DNA of 64,000 nucleotides from Erysipelotrichaceae bacterium (GTDB lineage: Bacteria > Bacillota_I > Bacilli_A > ML615J-28 > CAG-313): the NCBI GenBank assembly GCA_015059015.1, contig SVBG01000006.1, positions 62,001 through 126,000 of the forward strand, given 5' to 3'. Shown in pieces: positions 54,901 to 62,047 of the stretch. Every line of letters starts with the position of its first letter. Within the stretch, counting starts at the first letter, position 1. Under the pieces are notes generated by a model. That model was not told the origin of the DNA and made no database searches. It was given only the letters and a program-made list of their open reading frames with translations. The translations under genes were made by a program, and so were the position numbers.

Positions 54901-55356
54901 GGATTAGGAATTCCAGGAAGCGCTGAGGTATGTGCCGTTATTACAAATGATATTTATCAAGTTGTTCAAATTGAAAAAAATATTGATGAACGTATCATTG
55001 TCGAAGATGGTTCACTTGAAATCGTTGATTCGTATAAAATAGTTTCTACAAGTGTAGGACTTGCATATTCTATTTATTTAAATCATTTTAATAAAGCGAC
55101 TAAGGATACGATTAAAGGTACGACTATAGGATTACAATACGAATGGTTATTACATAATTTACTTTATTACATAAGTTTTGGTACTATACAAAATGCAAAA
55201 AGTGTAAATGTTGGGAATAGTATTTTTAGTGATAATCATAGTGGAGGTATTATGGGAGTTGGCTCGAATATTATGAAGATAAGTTATTTTTTCTTATTAC
55301 CAATAGAAATTGTTATATTGGATTTATTAGCTAATGGAGGTTATAAAGGTGATTAA
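48928..55356 (+). CDS. Secreted RHS/YD-repeat protein with variable C-terminal domain
   Basis: The 2142-residue protein has a signal peptide (to about AFAS, 36), a DNRLRE-like domain (about 290-470), YD-like strands, two carbohydrate-binding-like jelly-roll regions (about 855-1020 and 1025-1185), and many YD repeats (about 1190-1870). The RHS core (about 1875-1970; GEYIYDAYGNIL, NPYRYKGYYFD, YYCKSRYYSPEIIRWISQDE, NLYTYCNNNPITGYDPNG) follows, then about 170 variable residues with possible membrane segments. In polymorphic toxins that tail is the effector, packaged in the RHS shell. AATAGGAGG precedes the ATG. A lipoprotein gene overlaps its 3' end. Confidence 0.85.
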   Translation: MKKFLCKLVFKTTIITLVLGFFIQTISLFPFYAFASTTSNFEEININSVNNVDEDNVRLLYEVEDLRTEYLKVFRRTDGKLEYAYYDDLVNYYDGEKYVEVDASYNLENNEYSQIINKYSVKLPQKLHENKKIKLSFDNSLSLEITYNDISKTSGIVIDSENNTDKINELKNVSGSVLYSDIFDNVDLKIESSGTKFKENIILNEYVDNFSFSYNIKLNGLTLSYNDKTIEFVNEENETIYEISPYFMYDDSNSYSEDIELKVEETKSDEYTFTVIPSVDYLKSATYPVIIDPVLSYTASTSSDSVIKLKTIQKGFSSSQATSQLKLIKYINEAEGFTENIGHYGIMEVNLALIQELYDIDYAYVRLKGYSANYQDKAVIRRIKTESYDYIDGTTSYVMDKSIVEMENAGNSYYTIDLTNYYNILIHNKVTFEISPENFYGNEATQLFGTQLSSGSYLPVVNIVACNYDGLSSDRTYESVSAGNAGTIYIDNALGLSNLGITGYNNDNLNLIHYYSQSVSGNIGFGNKMNISLYERITEVNDEILCYTNGTGYNEYFYYDENTNTYKSEDGNNSYIELNGYRYTYISESIKKEFGFNDIINKIMLNYDSEDEKLRKEIKYELTGNLITLVSCDDARINLVYKTVNNQTLLDYVKVQKDIKDGFEDFIKIVYTYDNSYNLVNIKKYQGNIAKMEEELLENENDPTLSEYDKEIGVAGISLRYLQYQNYYEYDSNNNLTKAYSTKNYISYEENPNAYSGIVLSYYDGKVSNYKYKLESSSDLKQAMTFTYGDKQTTLTDYTGYSRTYLFDYFDHTINVLDSKGYAVNYSYANFADELASLNPKYYLKNQITHISDAVNTTNNPVLNGGFENASGSGDVCYWKKSDNLSITSNNLTQESPFGNLALKLGKEINNSTLSAKQTIYMPIGNYTLTSVVKTSSSILSNDNFVGYIKVVSNDEGAVMHEEKTFSNKMYEYVETTFTVNYPTYVEIICGIRPTNENESLSIGDYAYFDNIGVSNGTITSTYNLIENSSFEINPSIIGDNTVDTRWNLNYASITERYTIDENFGISNLRFSIKGTATQTIDYNTKPGDLFTLYAFSNYENGAGNLKVKVRFYDSTNSNSTEYYTLRFVSGVKYDQFALGSIKVDSPTGTEETEEVTYNKIKIIISNESPNVVTVDNVTLLPVTNGKAYEYNELGKVTKITEGTNETTIGYDEDGYTINQIKTSNVGDELNEPYTSVNFNESYINGRTLKEYVLESFEETTTNTTSFKTMDFEKENDESGSIYTSFIDDDNYGYTTSAIYDEYYKYQLSYTDEFGNTTNYEYDYYTGNIIKSSTNYDHYLVDEETLLNYVYTYDKYGNLQQFKMSNSILNPNFDENEEESEYNAKEIEFSSRFIYYKYDTKGNIIMILLNNTNDRVYYFDYDEFNMLTSVRLNDLVIKQYEYLYINGINTGLVIKEINGKLTENSYDYTYYEYSYDNNYNIESYTYNYFENNILKSIPQAIYKYDENSTLTYYQDCLENLTYYYIYDINGNLKEIRIFDETITSDNTTYDYVSFEYDTNNRITKVDRCFNGNIQTTEYTYKNSELKSLTINDTLFTKPEEVIEEDKKILKSYIENINEEKILIEKDYYETPDLYLTLNELDEVDESDKGISSRIGKQEIIINNTTYTYNYTYDNTGNIICIEYTDSSNTENNRKYLYTYYFGELINETVEKNGTIIYNCTYNYDLYGNITSIERTLKTGVYSNLPSTQTFIYNSYNELISYTVDGVTYQVSYNYGNPNKYKDYNLTFTNGNLTSLINTDNNISYEYNADGIRIKKVVNGTTTLYKVYNGLIIEEEVLGNESSKIQYLYDENNLLLGFIYGNETYYYQRTLTGEIVKIINSDGLIVGEYIYDAYGNILNINVLSEIAEINPYRYKGYYFDTETNLYYCKSRYYSPEIIRWISQDEIEYLDTSSVNGCNLYTYCNNNPITGYDPNGNWNWGKFLTIAGYLVGAGLGIPGSAEVCAVITNDIYQVVQIEKNIDERIIVEDGSLEIVDSYKIVSTSVGLAYSIYLNHFNKATKDTIKGTTIGLQYEWLLHNLLYYISFGTIQNAKSVNVGNSIFSDNHSGGIMGVGSNIMKISYFFLLPIEIVILDLLANGGYKGD

Positions 55357-56170
55357 AATTATTAAATTATTTTTCTTTTTAAATTTTATAATAATTATAT
55401 TTTGTTTAACTTCTTGCTATTCTAATAAACAAGTTGAAGAGTATTTGACATCATATGATCGTTGCTTAGGCGTTGCAGTTACTGATTATACAAATGTTAT
55501 ATGTATTGATAATCAAGTAATTAACGTAAAAGAATTGTTTAACAGTAAATTTGAAAGTTTAAATTTACAACTTAATCGTATTATTTATTTTTCAAATAAT
55601 GAGTTATATGTAGTAGGAAAAAATTCTTATGAGAAAGAATTTCATTTAATTATTGTTGATATTTTATTTGAGTCTTATGAAAATGTATTTTCATTCAAAT
55701 CCGAAAATAAAGTAATTAAAATGGAAATGCTCGATGAAAATGTATTTTTTTATAGTTTTTTAGAAAAAAGTTATATTTACTTATTAGATAATAAAGAAGT
55801 TAAGGAAGTAAGTAATGATTACGACAACTATTATTTAGTTAATAAAAGTAAATATAAATTTGAAAAAGAAATAAATTCTTTCTCTTCCAATACAACTAAA
55901 TATATAATCGAATCAAGAAATACGAATGAAGTTAAGACACTAAAAAAAGAAGATTTTTTAACTATAGAACAAGCAAAATTCCTAAATGAAAAGAGAATAT
56001 TTGATCTAAGTGATATATATGAAGTAGATGAGAAGGTGTTTATTATAGCTAAGTCTAAGTTTCATTCAATTATATTTAAATATAATTTTGAATTAGATAA
56101 ATTAGAATATTATTCGTGGATAAGTACTAAAAATTTAATATCTGATTTTAGATTTTATTATTTTCAATGA
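55349..56170 (+). CDS. Lipoprotein coupled to the RHS gene, possible immunity or partner protein
   Basis: Starting at GTG 55349 (8 bases after GGAGG at 55337-55341) the protein has 273 residues. It has a lipobox (LTSC) and a body of repeated beta-strand pairs (VICIDNQVINVKEL, ELYVVGKNSYEKEFHLIIVD, KVFIIAKSKFHSIIFKYN), suggesting a small beta-propeller; I recognise no family. It overlaps the RHS gene by 8 bp, the position where immunity genes of polymorphic toxins usually lie. Since it is surface-anchored it could block an incoming toxin or assist secretion. An ATG at 55334 is also in frame. It stops with TGA. Confidence 0.65.
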   Translation: MIKIIKLFFFLNFIIIIFCLTSCYSNKQVEEYLTSYDRCLGVAVTDYTNVICIDNQVINVKELFNSKFESLNLQLNRIIYFSNNELYVVGKNSYEKEFHLIIVDILFESYENVFSFKSENKVIKMEMLDENVFFYSFLEKSYIYLLDNKEVKEVSNDYDNYYLVNKSKYKFEKEINSFSSNTTKYIIESRNTNEVKTLKKEDFLTIEQAKFLNEKRIFDLSDIYEVDEKVFIIAKSKFHSIIFKYNFELDKLEYYSWISTKNLISDFRFYYFQ

Positions 56171-56217
56171 TATAAGTTTATCATTTTATAAAATATAAAT
56201 TATCACAAAAATAACAT

Positions 56218-56246
56218 AAGAAACAGATTTAATTCTGTTTCTTTTT
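56218..56246 (+). terminator. Intrinsic terminator of the RHS operon
   Basis: AAGAAACAGA (56218-56227) pairs perfectly with TCTGTTTCTT (56234-56243), followed by T's. Confidence 0.85.
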
Positions 56247-56250
56247 ATCT

Positions 56251-56279
56251 TTGACTAAATAGTTAATTTATAGTATAAT
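56251..56279 (+). promoter_or_regulatory. Strong promoter of the Big_2/NagZ gene
   Basis: TTGACT (56251-56256), a 17-bp spacer and TATAAT (56274-56279): one of the closest matches to the sigma-A consensus in the window. Confidence 0.8.
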
Positions 56280-56304
56280 AAAATTAAAGAAACAAGGAGT
56301 TTTT

Positions 56305-59300
56305 ATGAAAAAAATAATTTTAATTTTAATGTTATTTATAATAACAATTTGTATTTATGGTTGCATTCCAAAAGATGCCTACATTAGTGGAATTGACCAA
56401 ATAGAATTAGAAAGTTCTACATTATTTAAGTTAGAAAATTATGATAAAGATGATATTATATGGTCTTCATCTGATAATAGTATTGCAAGTGTAGTAAATG
56501 GAATGGTTATTGCAGAAGGAATTGGTGAGGCAGTTATTTACGCAAAAGTTGGAAAGAATATTTTTGAAAAGAAAATTACTGTAGTTAACCCTATTGTTCA
56601 AATCATTATACACGGGAAGAATTATTTATATTTTAATGAAGAATATAAGTTTACTTGTACTTTATCAGAAGTTTTAGAAGAAAAAGTAACTTGGTCATCA
56701 AGTAACTCAGAGATTCTAGAAATAGATAATGATGGTAATGCATTTGCTAAAAAAGAAGGAAGTGTTGATATTACTGCATCAATTTATGGTAATACTTCTA
56801 CGTTTACTGTAGTGGTAGTTCCTCCTACGATTGATATTACTATAATTGGTAAAAATCAATTAGATTATGGTGAAGAATATACTTACACTTGTAATTTATC
56901 AAAAGAAGTTGATGAAAAAGTTATTTGGACATCTAGTGATTCTAATATTATAGAAATAGATGAAAATGGTAAAGCAGTTGCTAAAAATGTAGGTACTTGT
57001 GTTATTAATGCCTCTATTTATAATAATACATCTGAATTTTCTGTAACTGTTAATTATCCTAATATTGATATTAGTATTAATGGTAAGAATACTTTAGTTT
57101 TAGAAGAAGAATATGTTTATACTTATGCTTTATCAAATGAAGTAAATGAAAAGGTTAAGTGGACCTCAAGCAATCCTGATATTTTAGAAATCGATGAAAC
57201 TGGTAAAGTAGTTGCTAAAAATGTAGGAACTTGTGTTATTAAGGCTTCTATTTATAATAGTGAATCTACTTTTGAAGTTACAGTTTCATATCCAAGAGTT
57301 GATTTAGTAATAACTGGAAAGAATTTATTATATATAAATGAAGAATATACATATATTTGTGAGTCTAGTATTGATGAAAAAGTAAAATGGACATCAAGTG
57401 ATTTAAGTATTTTAGAAATTGATGATGATGGTAATGCAGTAGCTAAAAGTGGAGGTAATGTTACAATAACAGCATCAATTTATGATAGCGTTACTACATT
57501 TAGTGTAGAAGTGATTAAATATAGTTTTAATGGAAGTTTAATAGGCCCTGATGAAGTTAAAGTAGGTGAGGAAATAAAGTTAGAAAAAGAGAACTTTAAT
57601 GATTTATATCCACACACTTTAAAAGTAAGTGATGAGAGTCTTGCTAGTATTTCACAAGATGGGACTTTAAAAGCAATTAAACGTGGAACTGTTATTATTT
57701 ATGCTTGTTCTACTGATGGAGAAATGCATGAATTAAAGAAAGTTAAGATTTTAGAAAAAGATTTTATTATTGTTATAGAAGGACCAAATATTGTTAATAA
57801 AGGTGATCGATTTACTATTAATGTATACACTGACCCAGAAGATATAGATACTGAATTTACGTATTCGTCAAGTGACTCAAGTATTATTTCTATCAATAGA
57901 TTTGGTGTTGCAAATGCATTAAAAGGTGGCAAAGCTACAATTTATGTTTCATCTGTTTATGATAAAAATGTTGTATCGTCAATTGAAGTAGAAGTTAAAA
58001 GTGATGCTCCTGATAGTATAAATGTTAGTGGTGCAAATTTAATCGATGCAGGTAGTTATACAAATTTAAGTGTAAGTGTTGTCGGTGGTATTAATAAAAA
58101 TGTTAAATGGACTACATCTAATTCAGAGATTTTAACTGTTTATAAAGGAATTGTGCTAGGTCTTCAAAAAGGTACAGCAAAAGTTATTGCAACGTCAGTT
58201 ATAGATAATAGTGTTTATGGTGAACTTGAAATAACTGTTAATAAAGTTAATAAAGAAGAGTATAGTCAAGAAGAAATCGATTATATAAATAATATCATTA
58301 ATAAAATGACATTATCACAAAAAGTTGGTCAAATGTTTGTTGTAGGTTTTTCTGGCACAACAATGTCATCAAGTCTTAGTTCAGCTATTGAAAATTATAA
58401 TTTTGGTAATGTAATTTATATGGGTGCTAACTGCAATAATCCTGAAACGCTTGCGGAAATGTCAAATGATATTCAAAATAAGATGGTAAGCTCTAATTTG
58501 GTTCCTGCATTCATTTCTACTGACCAAGAAGGTGGTAGAGTTGCAAGACTTACAAATGGAGGAACACATTTTATTTCACAAATGGCTTTGTGTGCTACTG
58601 GAGATTATAATAATGCATATTTAGAAGGTGTTGCGGTTGCAGAAGAGTTATTAAGTTATGGTATTAATATGGATTTTGCCCCTGTGCTTGATGTTAATAA
58701 CAATCCAGAAAATCCAATTATTGGTATTAGAAGCTATGCAGAAAATCCTGTATCTGTTGCATTATGTGGAAATAATGTAATTAAAGGTTTTAAAGAAACT
58801 GGTCTTGTTGCTTGCCCTAAGCATTTCCCTGGCCATGGTAATACATCAGTTGATTCACATTATGGACTTCCTAAAATTACTTCAAGCTTAGAAGAATTAT
58901 ATCAAATTGAACTTGCTCCATTCATTAGTGCTATTGCAAATGGAACTGATGCGATTATGACAACACATATCATATTCTCTGCAATTGATGAAGATTATCC
59001 TGCAACTTTATCTGAAAAAGTATTACAAGGTTTACTTAGAAATACACTTGGTTATGAAGGATTAATTGTTACAGATGGTATGGGAATGGCAGCTATTGCA
59101 TCACACTATGGAACACCAGATGTATCAAGTGTACTTGCAGTAAAAGCTGGGGTTGATATTCTTCTATATACAGGACTTTCTGATCCTAAAACTGCACATA
59201 CTGCAATTGTTAAAGCTGTAAATAATAATGAGATTACTGAAGAAAGAATAAATGAATCAGTTAGAAGAATTTTACTTACAAAACTTAAATATGGAATTAT

Positions 59301-59877
59301 TGATAATTACTTAGTTACTGATATGAATAGATCAACTATGTTAGAAGAACATGCAGAGCTTAATCTTACTTTTGCAAAAGAGTCTTTAACACTTGTAAAG
59401 GGAAGTTTTAATGGACTTGATAAATCTAAAAAGACTTTAATTATTTCACCTACTACATCATATAGTTTAGGTAGTGGATTAGAAAGTAATTCTCTTGCAA
59501 ATTATGCAGCTAATTATTTGAAAAATAATGGTCATTTAAATGTAACTTATAAGACCGTCGCTACTAATATAAGTTCATCAGATTCAACAAGTATCTTAAA
59601 TTCAGTATCAAACTATGACCAAATAGTTGTTGCATTTAGTAATGTTAAAACATCAAGTTATTCAAGAAGTGCACAATTTGTTAAAGATTTATGTTCAAAA
59701 CATTCTAATGTAATTGTTATAGCGCTTGATACTCCTTATGATATTTTATCTTATGGAAGTAGTGTTAAAAATTATATTTGTGTATATGGTTATCAAAAAG
59801 CAACAGTAGAAGCAATCTCAATGTATCTAAATGGTGAATTTACCGCAACAGGTGTATCACCTGTAGAATTTAATTAG
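56305..59877 (+). CDS. Surface lipoprotein with eight Ig-like domains and GH3 beta-N-acetylhexosaminidase (NagZ-type)
   Basis: The 1190-residue protein has a lipobox (IYGC, Cys20), about eight Big_2-like Ig domains (about 24-650; recurring WSSSNSEILEIDxxGxAxAK), and a GH3 domain (about 660-1010). The GH3 domain has the NagZ hallmarks STDQEGGRVARL, KHFPGHGNTSVDSH (His/Asp acid-base dyad, about 837-850) and VTDGMGM with the nucleophile Asp (about 921). A C-terminal GH3_C-like domain follows. It should release terminal N-acetylglucosamine from peptidoglycan fragments outside the cell, unlike the cytosolic NagZ of Gram-negatives. Two small genes follow within 8 bp and by overlap. Confidence 0.88.
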   Translation: MKKIILILMLFIITICIYGCIPKDAYISGIDQIELESSTLFKLENYDKDDIIWSSSDNSIASVVNGMVIAEGIGEAVIYAKVGKNIFEKKITVVNPIVQIIIHGKNYLYFNEEYKFTCTLSEVLEEKVTWSSSNSEILEIDNDGNAFAKKEGSVDITASIYGNTSTFTVVVVPPTIDITIIGKNQLDYGEEYTYTCNLSKEVDEKVIWTSSDSNIIEIDENGKAVAKNVGTCVINASIYNNTSEFSVTVNYPNIDISINGKNTLVLEEEYVYTYALSNEVNEKVKWTSSNPDILEIDETGKVVAKNVGTCVIKASIYNSESTFEVTVSYPRVDLVITGKNLLYINEEYTYICESSIDEKVKWTSSDLSILEIDDDGNAVAKSGGNVTITASIYDSVTTFSVEVIKYSFNGSLIGPDEVKVGEEIKLEKENFNDLYPHTLKVSDESLASISQDGTLKAIKRGTVIIYACSTDGEMHELKKVKILEKDFIIVIEGPNIVNKGDRFTINVYTDPEDIDTEFTYSSSDSSIISINRFGVANALKGGKATIYVSSVYDKNVVSSIEVEVKSDAPDSINVSGANLIDAGSYTNLSVSVVGGINKNVKWTTSNSEILTVYKGIVLGLQKGTAKVIATSVIDNSVYGELEITVNKVNKEEYSQEEIDYINNIINKMTLSQKVGQMFVVGFSGTTMSSSLSSAIENYNFGNVIYMGANCNNPETLAEMSNDIQNKMVSSNLVPAFISTDQEGGRVARLTNGGTHFISQMALCATGDYNNAYLEGVAVAEELLSYGINMDFAPVLDVNNNPENPIIGIRSYAENPVSVALCGNNVIKGFKETGLVACPKHFPGHGNTSVDSHYGLPKITSSLEELYQIELAPFISAIANGTDAIMTTHIIFSAIDEDYPATLSEKVLQGLLRNTLGYEGLIVTDGMGMAAIASHYGTPDVSSVLAVKAGVDILLYTGLSDPKTAHTAIVKAVNNNEITEERINESVRRILLTKLKYGIIDNYLVTDMNRSTMLEEHAELNLTFAKESLTLVKGSFNGLDKSKKTLIISPTTSYSLGSGLESNSLANYAANYLKNNGHLNVTYKTVATNISSSDSTSILNSVSNYDQIVVAFSNVKTSSYSRSAQFVKDLCSKHSNVIVIALDTPYDILSYGSSVKNYICVYGYQKATVEAISMYLNGEFTATGVSPVEFN

Positions 59878-59885
59878 GAGTTTAT

Positions 59886-60413
59886 ATGGTAATTATTATT
59901 TCAGGTGCAACACATACAGGTAAAACTAATCTTGCACAAAAGCTTTTAGAAAAATACAATTATCCATATTTATCAATTGATCATATAAAGATGGGGTTAA
60001 TTAGAAGTGGTAATACAAGTTTTACTCCATATAGTAGTGATGAAGATTTAACTGGTTATTTATGGCCAATTGTATCAGAAATGATTAAGACAGCAATTGA
60101 AAATAAACAAAATTTAATTGTTGAAGGTTGTTATATTCCATATGATTATAAAGATAGTTTTACCGAAGAATATTTAAAAAATATTAGATGTTTCTTTTTA
60201 GTAATGACTAAAGATTATATTGAAAATCATTTTAATGATATAATTAAATATGAAAATATAATTGAACAAAGACTAAATACTGATATAACAAAAGAAGATT
60301 TAATTGTTGAAAATGTAAATACTTTAAGAAATTGTTTAGAACACAATATTGAATATATTTTAATAGAGGATGAATATAATATAAATATAGAAATAGGTGA
60401 TAATAATGAGTAA
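59886..60413 (+). CDS. P-loop kinase-like protein
   Basis: The 175-residue protein has a P-loop GATHTGKTN (about 7-15), then LSIDHIKMGLIRSG (Asp-containing substrate strand) and LIVEGCYIP. The later lid and base-recognition region lacks clear kinase motifs. It resembles nucleoside/2-phosphoglycerate-kinase-like P-loop proteins; the substrate is unknown. It begins 8 bp after the NagZ-type gene, with TAGGAG overlapping that stop, and overlaps the next gene by 8 bp, so the three are one operon. A phosphorylated sugar from peptidoglycan turnover is one possible substrate. Confidence 0.7.
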   Translation: MVIIISGATHTGKTNLAQKLLEKYNYPYLSIDHIKMGLIRSGNTSFTPYSSDEDLTGYLWPIVSEMIKTAIENKQNLIVEGCYIPYDYKDSFTEEYLKNIRCFFLVMTKDYIENHFNDIIKYENIIEQRLNTDITKEDLIVENVNTLRNCLEHNIEYILIEDEYNINIEIGDNNE

Positions 60414-60825
60414 AATAGTAGCAATTATTTTAGGAAATCGTGTAAATGATGATGGAACAATTACAAAGATACAAGAAGAAAGATTAGAAATGGCTCTTGA
60501 AATTGAAAAAGAATTTAATCCAAATTACTTTATCTTAACAGGTGGAAGTCCAAATAAGAAAGCAGGCATTTCAGAAGCAGAAGGCATGTATAACTATTTA
60601 GTTGAAAAAGGGTTCAATAAAGATAAACTAATTAAAGAAGAAAATTCTTTAACAACTGTGCAAAATGCCGAATTTTCAGTACCTATTGCAGCAAAATTAG
60701 GTGCTGATATAATTATCGTTTGTTCATCAGGTTATCATTTTGTTGATCCACAGTATCATGCAATTGATGCTTTCTTAAATGAAACAAATAAATTAAATAT
60801 AAGATTAATGATTTATACAAAGTAA
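60406..60825 (+). CDS. YdcF/SanA-like DUF218 protein
   Basis: The 139-residue protein is a compact DUF218 domain: VAIILGNRVNDDGT, FILTGGSPNKKAGISEAEGM, SLTTVQNAEFS and IIVCSSGYHF. The Gly-rich and Ser/Asn positions are typical of the family, which includes SanA and YdcF and has been tied to cell-envelope functions. There is no membrane segment, unlike many relatives. I chose ATG 60406 after AGGTGAT; an ATG at 60397 is also in frame. It ends the Big_2/NagZ operon at the terminator at 60824. Confidence 0.8.
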   Translation: MSKIVAIILGNRVNDDGTITKIQEERLEMALEIEKEFNPNYFILTGGSPNKKAGISEAEGMYNYLVEKGFNKDKLIKEENSLTTVQNAEFSVPIAAKLGADIIIVCSSGYHFVDPQYHAIDAFLNETNKLNIRLMIYTK

Positions 60826-60851
60826 AAAAGTTAGAATTTTCTAACTTTTTT
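60824..60851 (+). terminator. Intrinsic terminator of the NagZ operon
   Basis: AAAAAAGTTAG (60824-60834) pairs perfectly with CTAACTTTTTT (60841-60851); the A and T flanks would let it act on both strands. Confidence 0.8.
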
Positions 60852-60860
60852 GATAGAACC

Positions 60861-60889
60861 TTTACTCTAAGAAATTATTGCGATATAAT
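60861..60889 (+). promoter_or_regulatory. Promoter of the gene at 60917
   Basis: TTTACT (60861-60866), a 17-bp spacer and TATAAT (60884-60889). Confidence 0.65.
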
Positions 60890-60916
60890 ATTTCTAACTA
60901 TTAAGGAGTTTTTTAT

Positions 60917-61456
60917 ATGTCAAAATGGAAAAATATTATTATGCAAGTATTTGTTTGTATCCCTATATCTTTTTTACTATCTTATTGTTGGATAAGGGTA
61001 GTATATGAAATATTAAAAAAGGATATGGTATTAATAATTTTGTTTGCTATACCGATTATAATTTTATCTTTTTTTCTTTGTATAATTAGAGGACAAGGAG
61101 TAATGGTCGGTCAACGTCGTAAAGATTATAAATATAGAAATATATATTCTGTGAAAAATAATTGGATATATGATCATGAAAAATTTGTAAAACTTCAATT
61201 AGACGATTAAACTGACCAAGAAGGAAGTGAATATGCAAATGATGGTTATAATGGTTACATTAGTTGGTGGACAGTTTTTACAATTTTATTTGCTCCAATA
61301 TTATTTGTTACTCAGACAATAGGCTTGATTTTTGCATTTATTGCTTCACCAAAAAATAATATTTATTCTTCATATACAAAATTAGAATATATTGATTATA
61401 AATTATCATTTCTACAAAAAGTATTACACTTTTTCTTTAACTTTGTGTTGTGGTAA
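60917..61456 (+). pseudogene. Membrane protein gene interrupted by an in-frame TAA
   Basis: The frame from ATG 60917 runs for 97 residues with two membrane helices (about 10-30 and 36-57), then a stop TAA at 61208-61210. The same frame continues without another stop for 81 codons (TDQEGSEYANDGYNGY, a long membrane helix WWTVFTILFAPILF, then IGLIFAFIASPKNN) to TAA at 61454-61456. The continuation reads like protein (acidic linker, membrane helices), so this looks like one 179-codon gene with a nonsense mutation. Two separate genes are less likely because the second part has no start or ribosome binding site in frame. Function unknown. Confidence 0.55.
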
Positions 61457-61583
61457 TTTTATTAAGTTATTATGGCTTTTAAAGTTGAAAGTAATTAAAA
61501 TTAAACCAATGATAATTATATGCCATTGTTTTTTAGTATTAGAAGTTTAATTATTGTTTTAGTTAAAAAGTTTCAGACAACTA

Positions 61584-61612
61584 TTTACAAATATATAAAT
61601 TTATGATATACT
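61584..61612 (+). promoter_or_regulatory. Promoter of a probable small RNA
   Basis: TTTACA (61584-61589), a 17-bp spacer and TATACT (61607-61612) with TGA before it: a strong extended promoter with no protein gene directly behind it. Confidence 0.7.
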
Positions 61613-61618
61613 ATAAGC

Positions 61619-61770
61619 GAAGCAATTTGTTTCAATCGTATGAAACTCTTCTTCAGTTTTGGTGAGAAAAGTCCCATGTTATTTATAGTCATTGTGGTAT
61701 GATGTCTCTAAAGTAGACAGTGAATAAAAATAAAATTATTCACTATTTACTTTGGAGGCATTTTTATTTT
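61619..61770 (+). ncRNA. Probable small non-coding RNA of unknown family
   Basis: From the promoter at 61584 the transcript would be about 150 nt. It contains a GTTTCA/TGAAAC hairpin (about 61629-61646) and ends in a long two-part hairpin. The outer stem (61703-61715 with 61748-61760) has 13 pairs including two G-U. The inner stem AGTGAATAA / TTATTCACT (61719-61727 with 61736-61744) is perfect. A T-rich tail follows. The only ORF inside (61640-61702, 20 codons) has no ribosome binding site. I do not recognise 6S, SRP, tmRNA or a known riboswitch. Confidence 0.6.
61703..61770 (+). terminator. Long terminator-like hairpin of the small RNA
   Basis: Thirteen outer and nine inner base pairs separated by a 3x3 internal loop, then TTTTTATTTT. 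The 3' arm contains GGAGG (61754-61758), complementary to CCTCC at 61793-61797. Confidence 0.7.
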
Positions 61771-62017
61771 GGTTAAAGAGTAAAAAACATCACCTCCTCT
61801 TAACATATCCCCTTATTGAGTTATATTTAGAAGAAGAGTGAATATCCCCTGGTTTATATATTGTTATTACGATATCTTTCAAATCGCTTCATTTATATAA
61901 TTCGCAAAACTACCTTAAATTGCTCTTTTTATTTTAAAAAAGTTTTCGACATATATCTTTTTTAAATAGAATGAAGTACTCTTTATTGTCTTATTTGTTT
62001 TATTTTATAGTCAAATA
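61771..62017. other. Intergenic region without a recognised gene
   Basis: I see no coding frame. It holds CACCTCCT (61791-61798), the complement of a Shine-Dalgarno sequence, which on the minus strand reads AGGAGGTG but precedes only a five-codon frame. There is also a weak hairpin TTTAAAAAAG / CTTTTTTAAA (61933-61966). The rest is plain AT-rich sequence. Confidence 0.5.
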
Positions 62018-62026
62018 TGATATAAT
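62018..62026 (+). promoter_or_regulatory. Extended -10 promoter of the GH9 gene
   Basis: TGA plus TATAAT (62021-62026), 21 bp before the start codon, with AGGAGAG between. Confidence 0.55.
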
Positions 62027-62047
62027 AAATATAGGAGAGTATTTTTT

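Noticed and set aside
61640-61702. 20-codon frame MKLFFSFGEKSPMLFIVIVV, possible type I toxin peptide
   Set aside because: The hydrophobic tail is suggestive, but there is no ribosome binding site and no family match; kept only as a note to the small RNA.
61791-61798. 3' end of a 16S rRNA gene
   Set aside because: Only the 8-10 base anti-Shine-Dalgarno core matches; no rRNA sequence precedes it.
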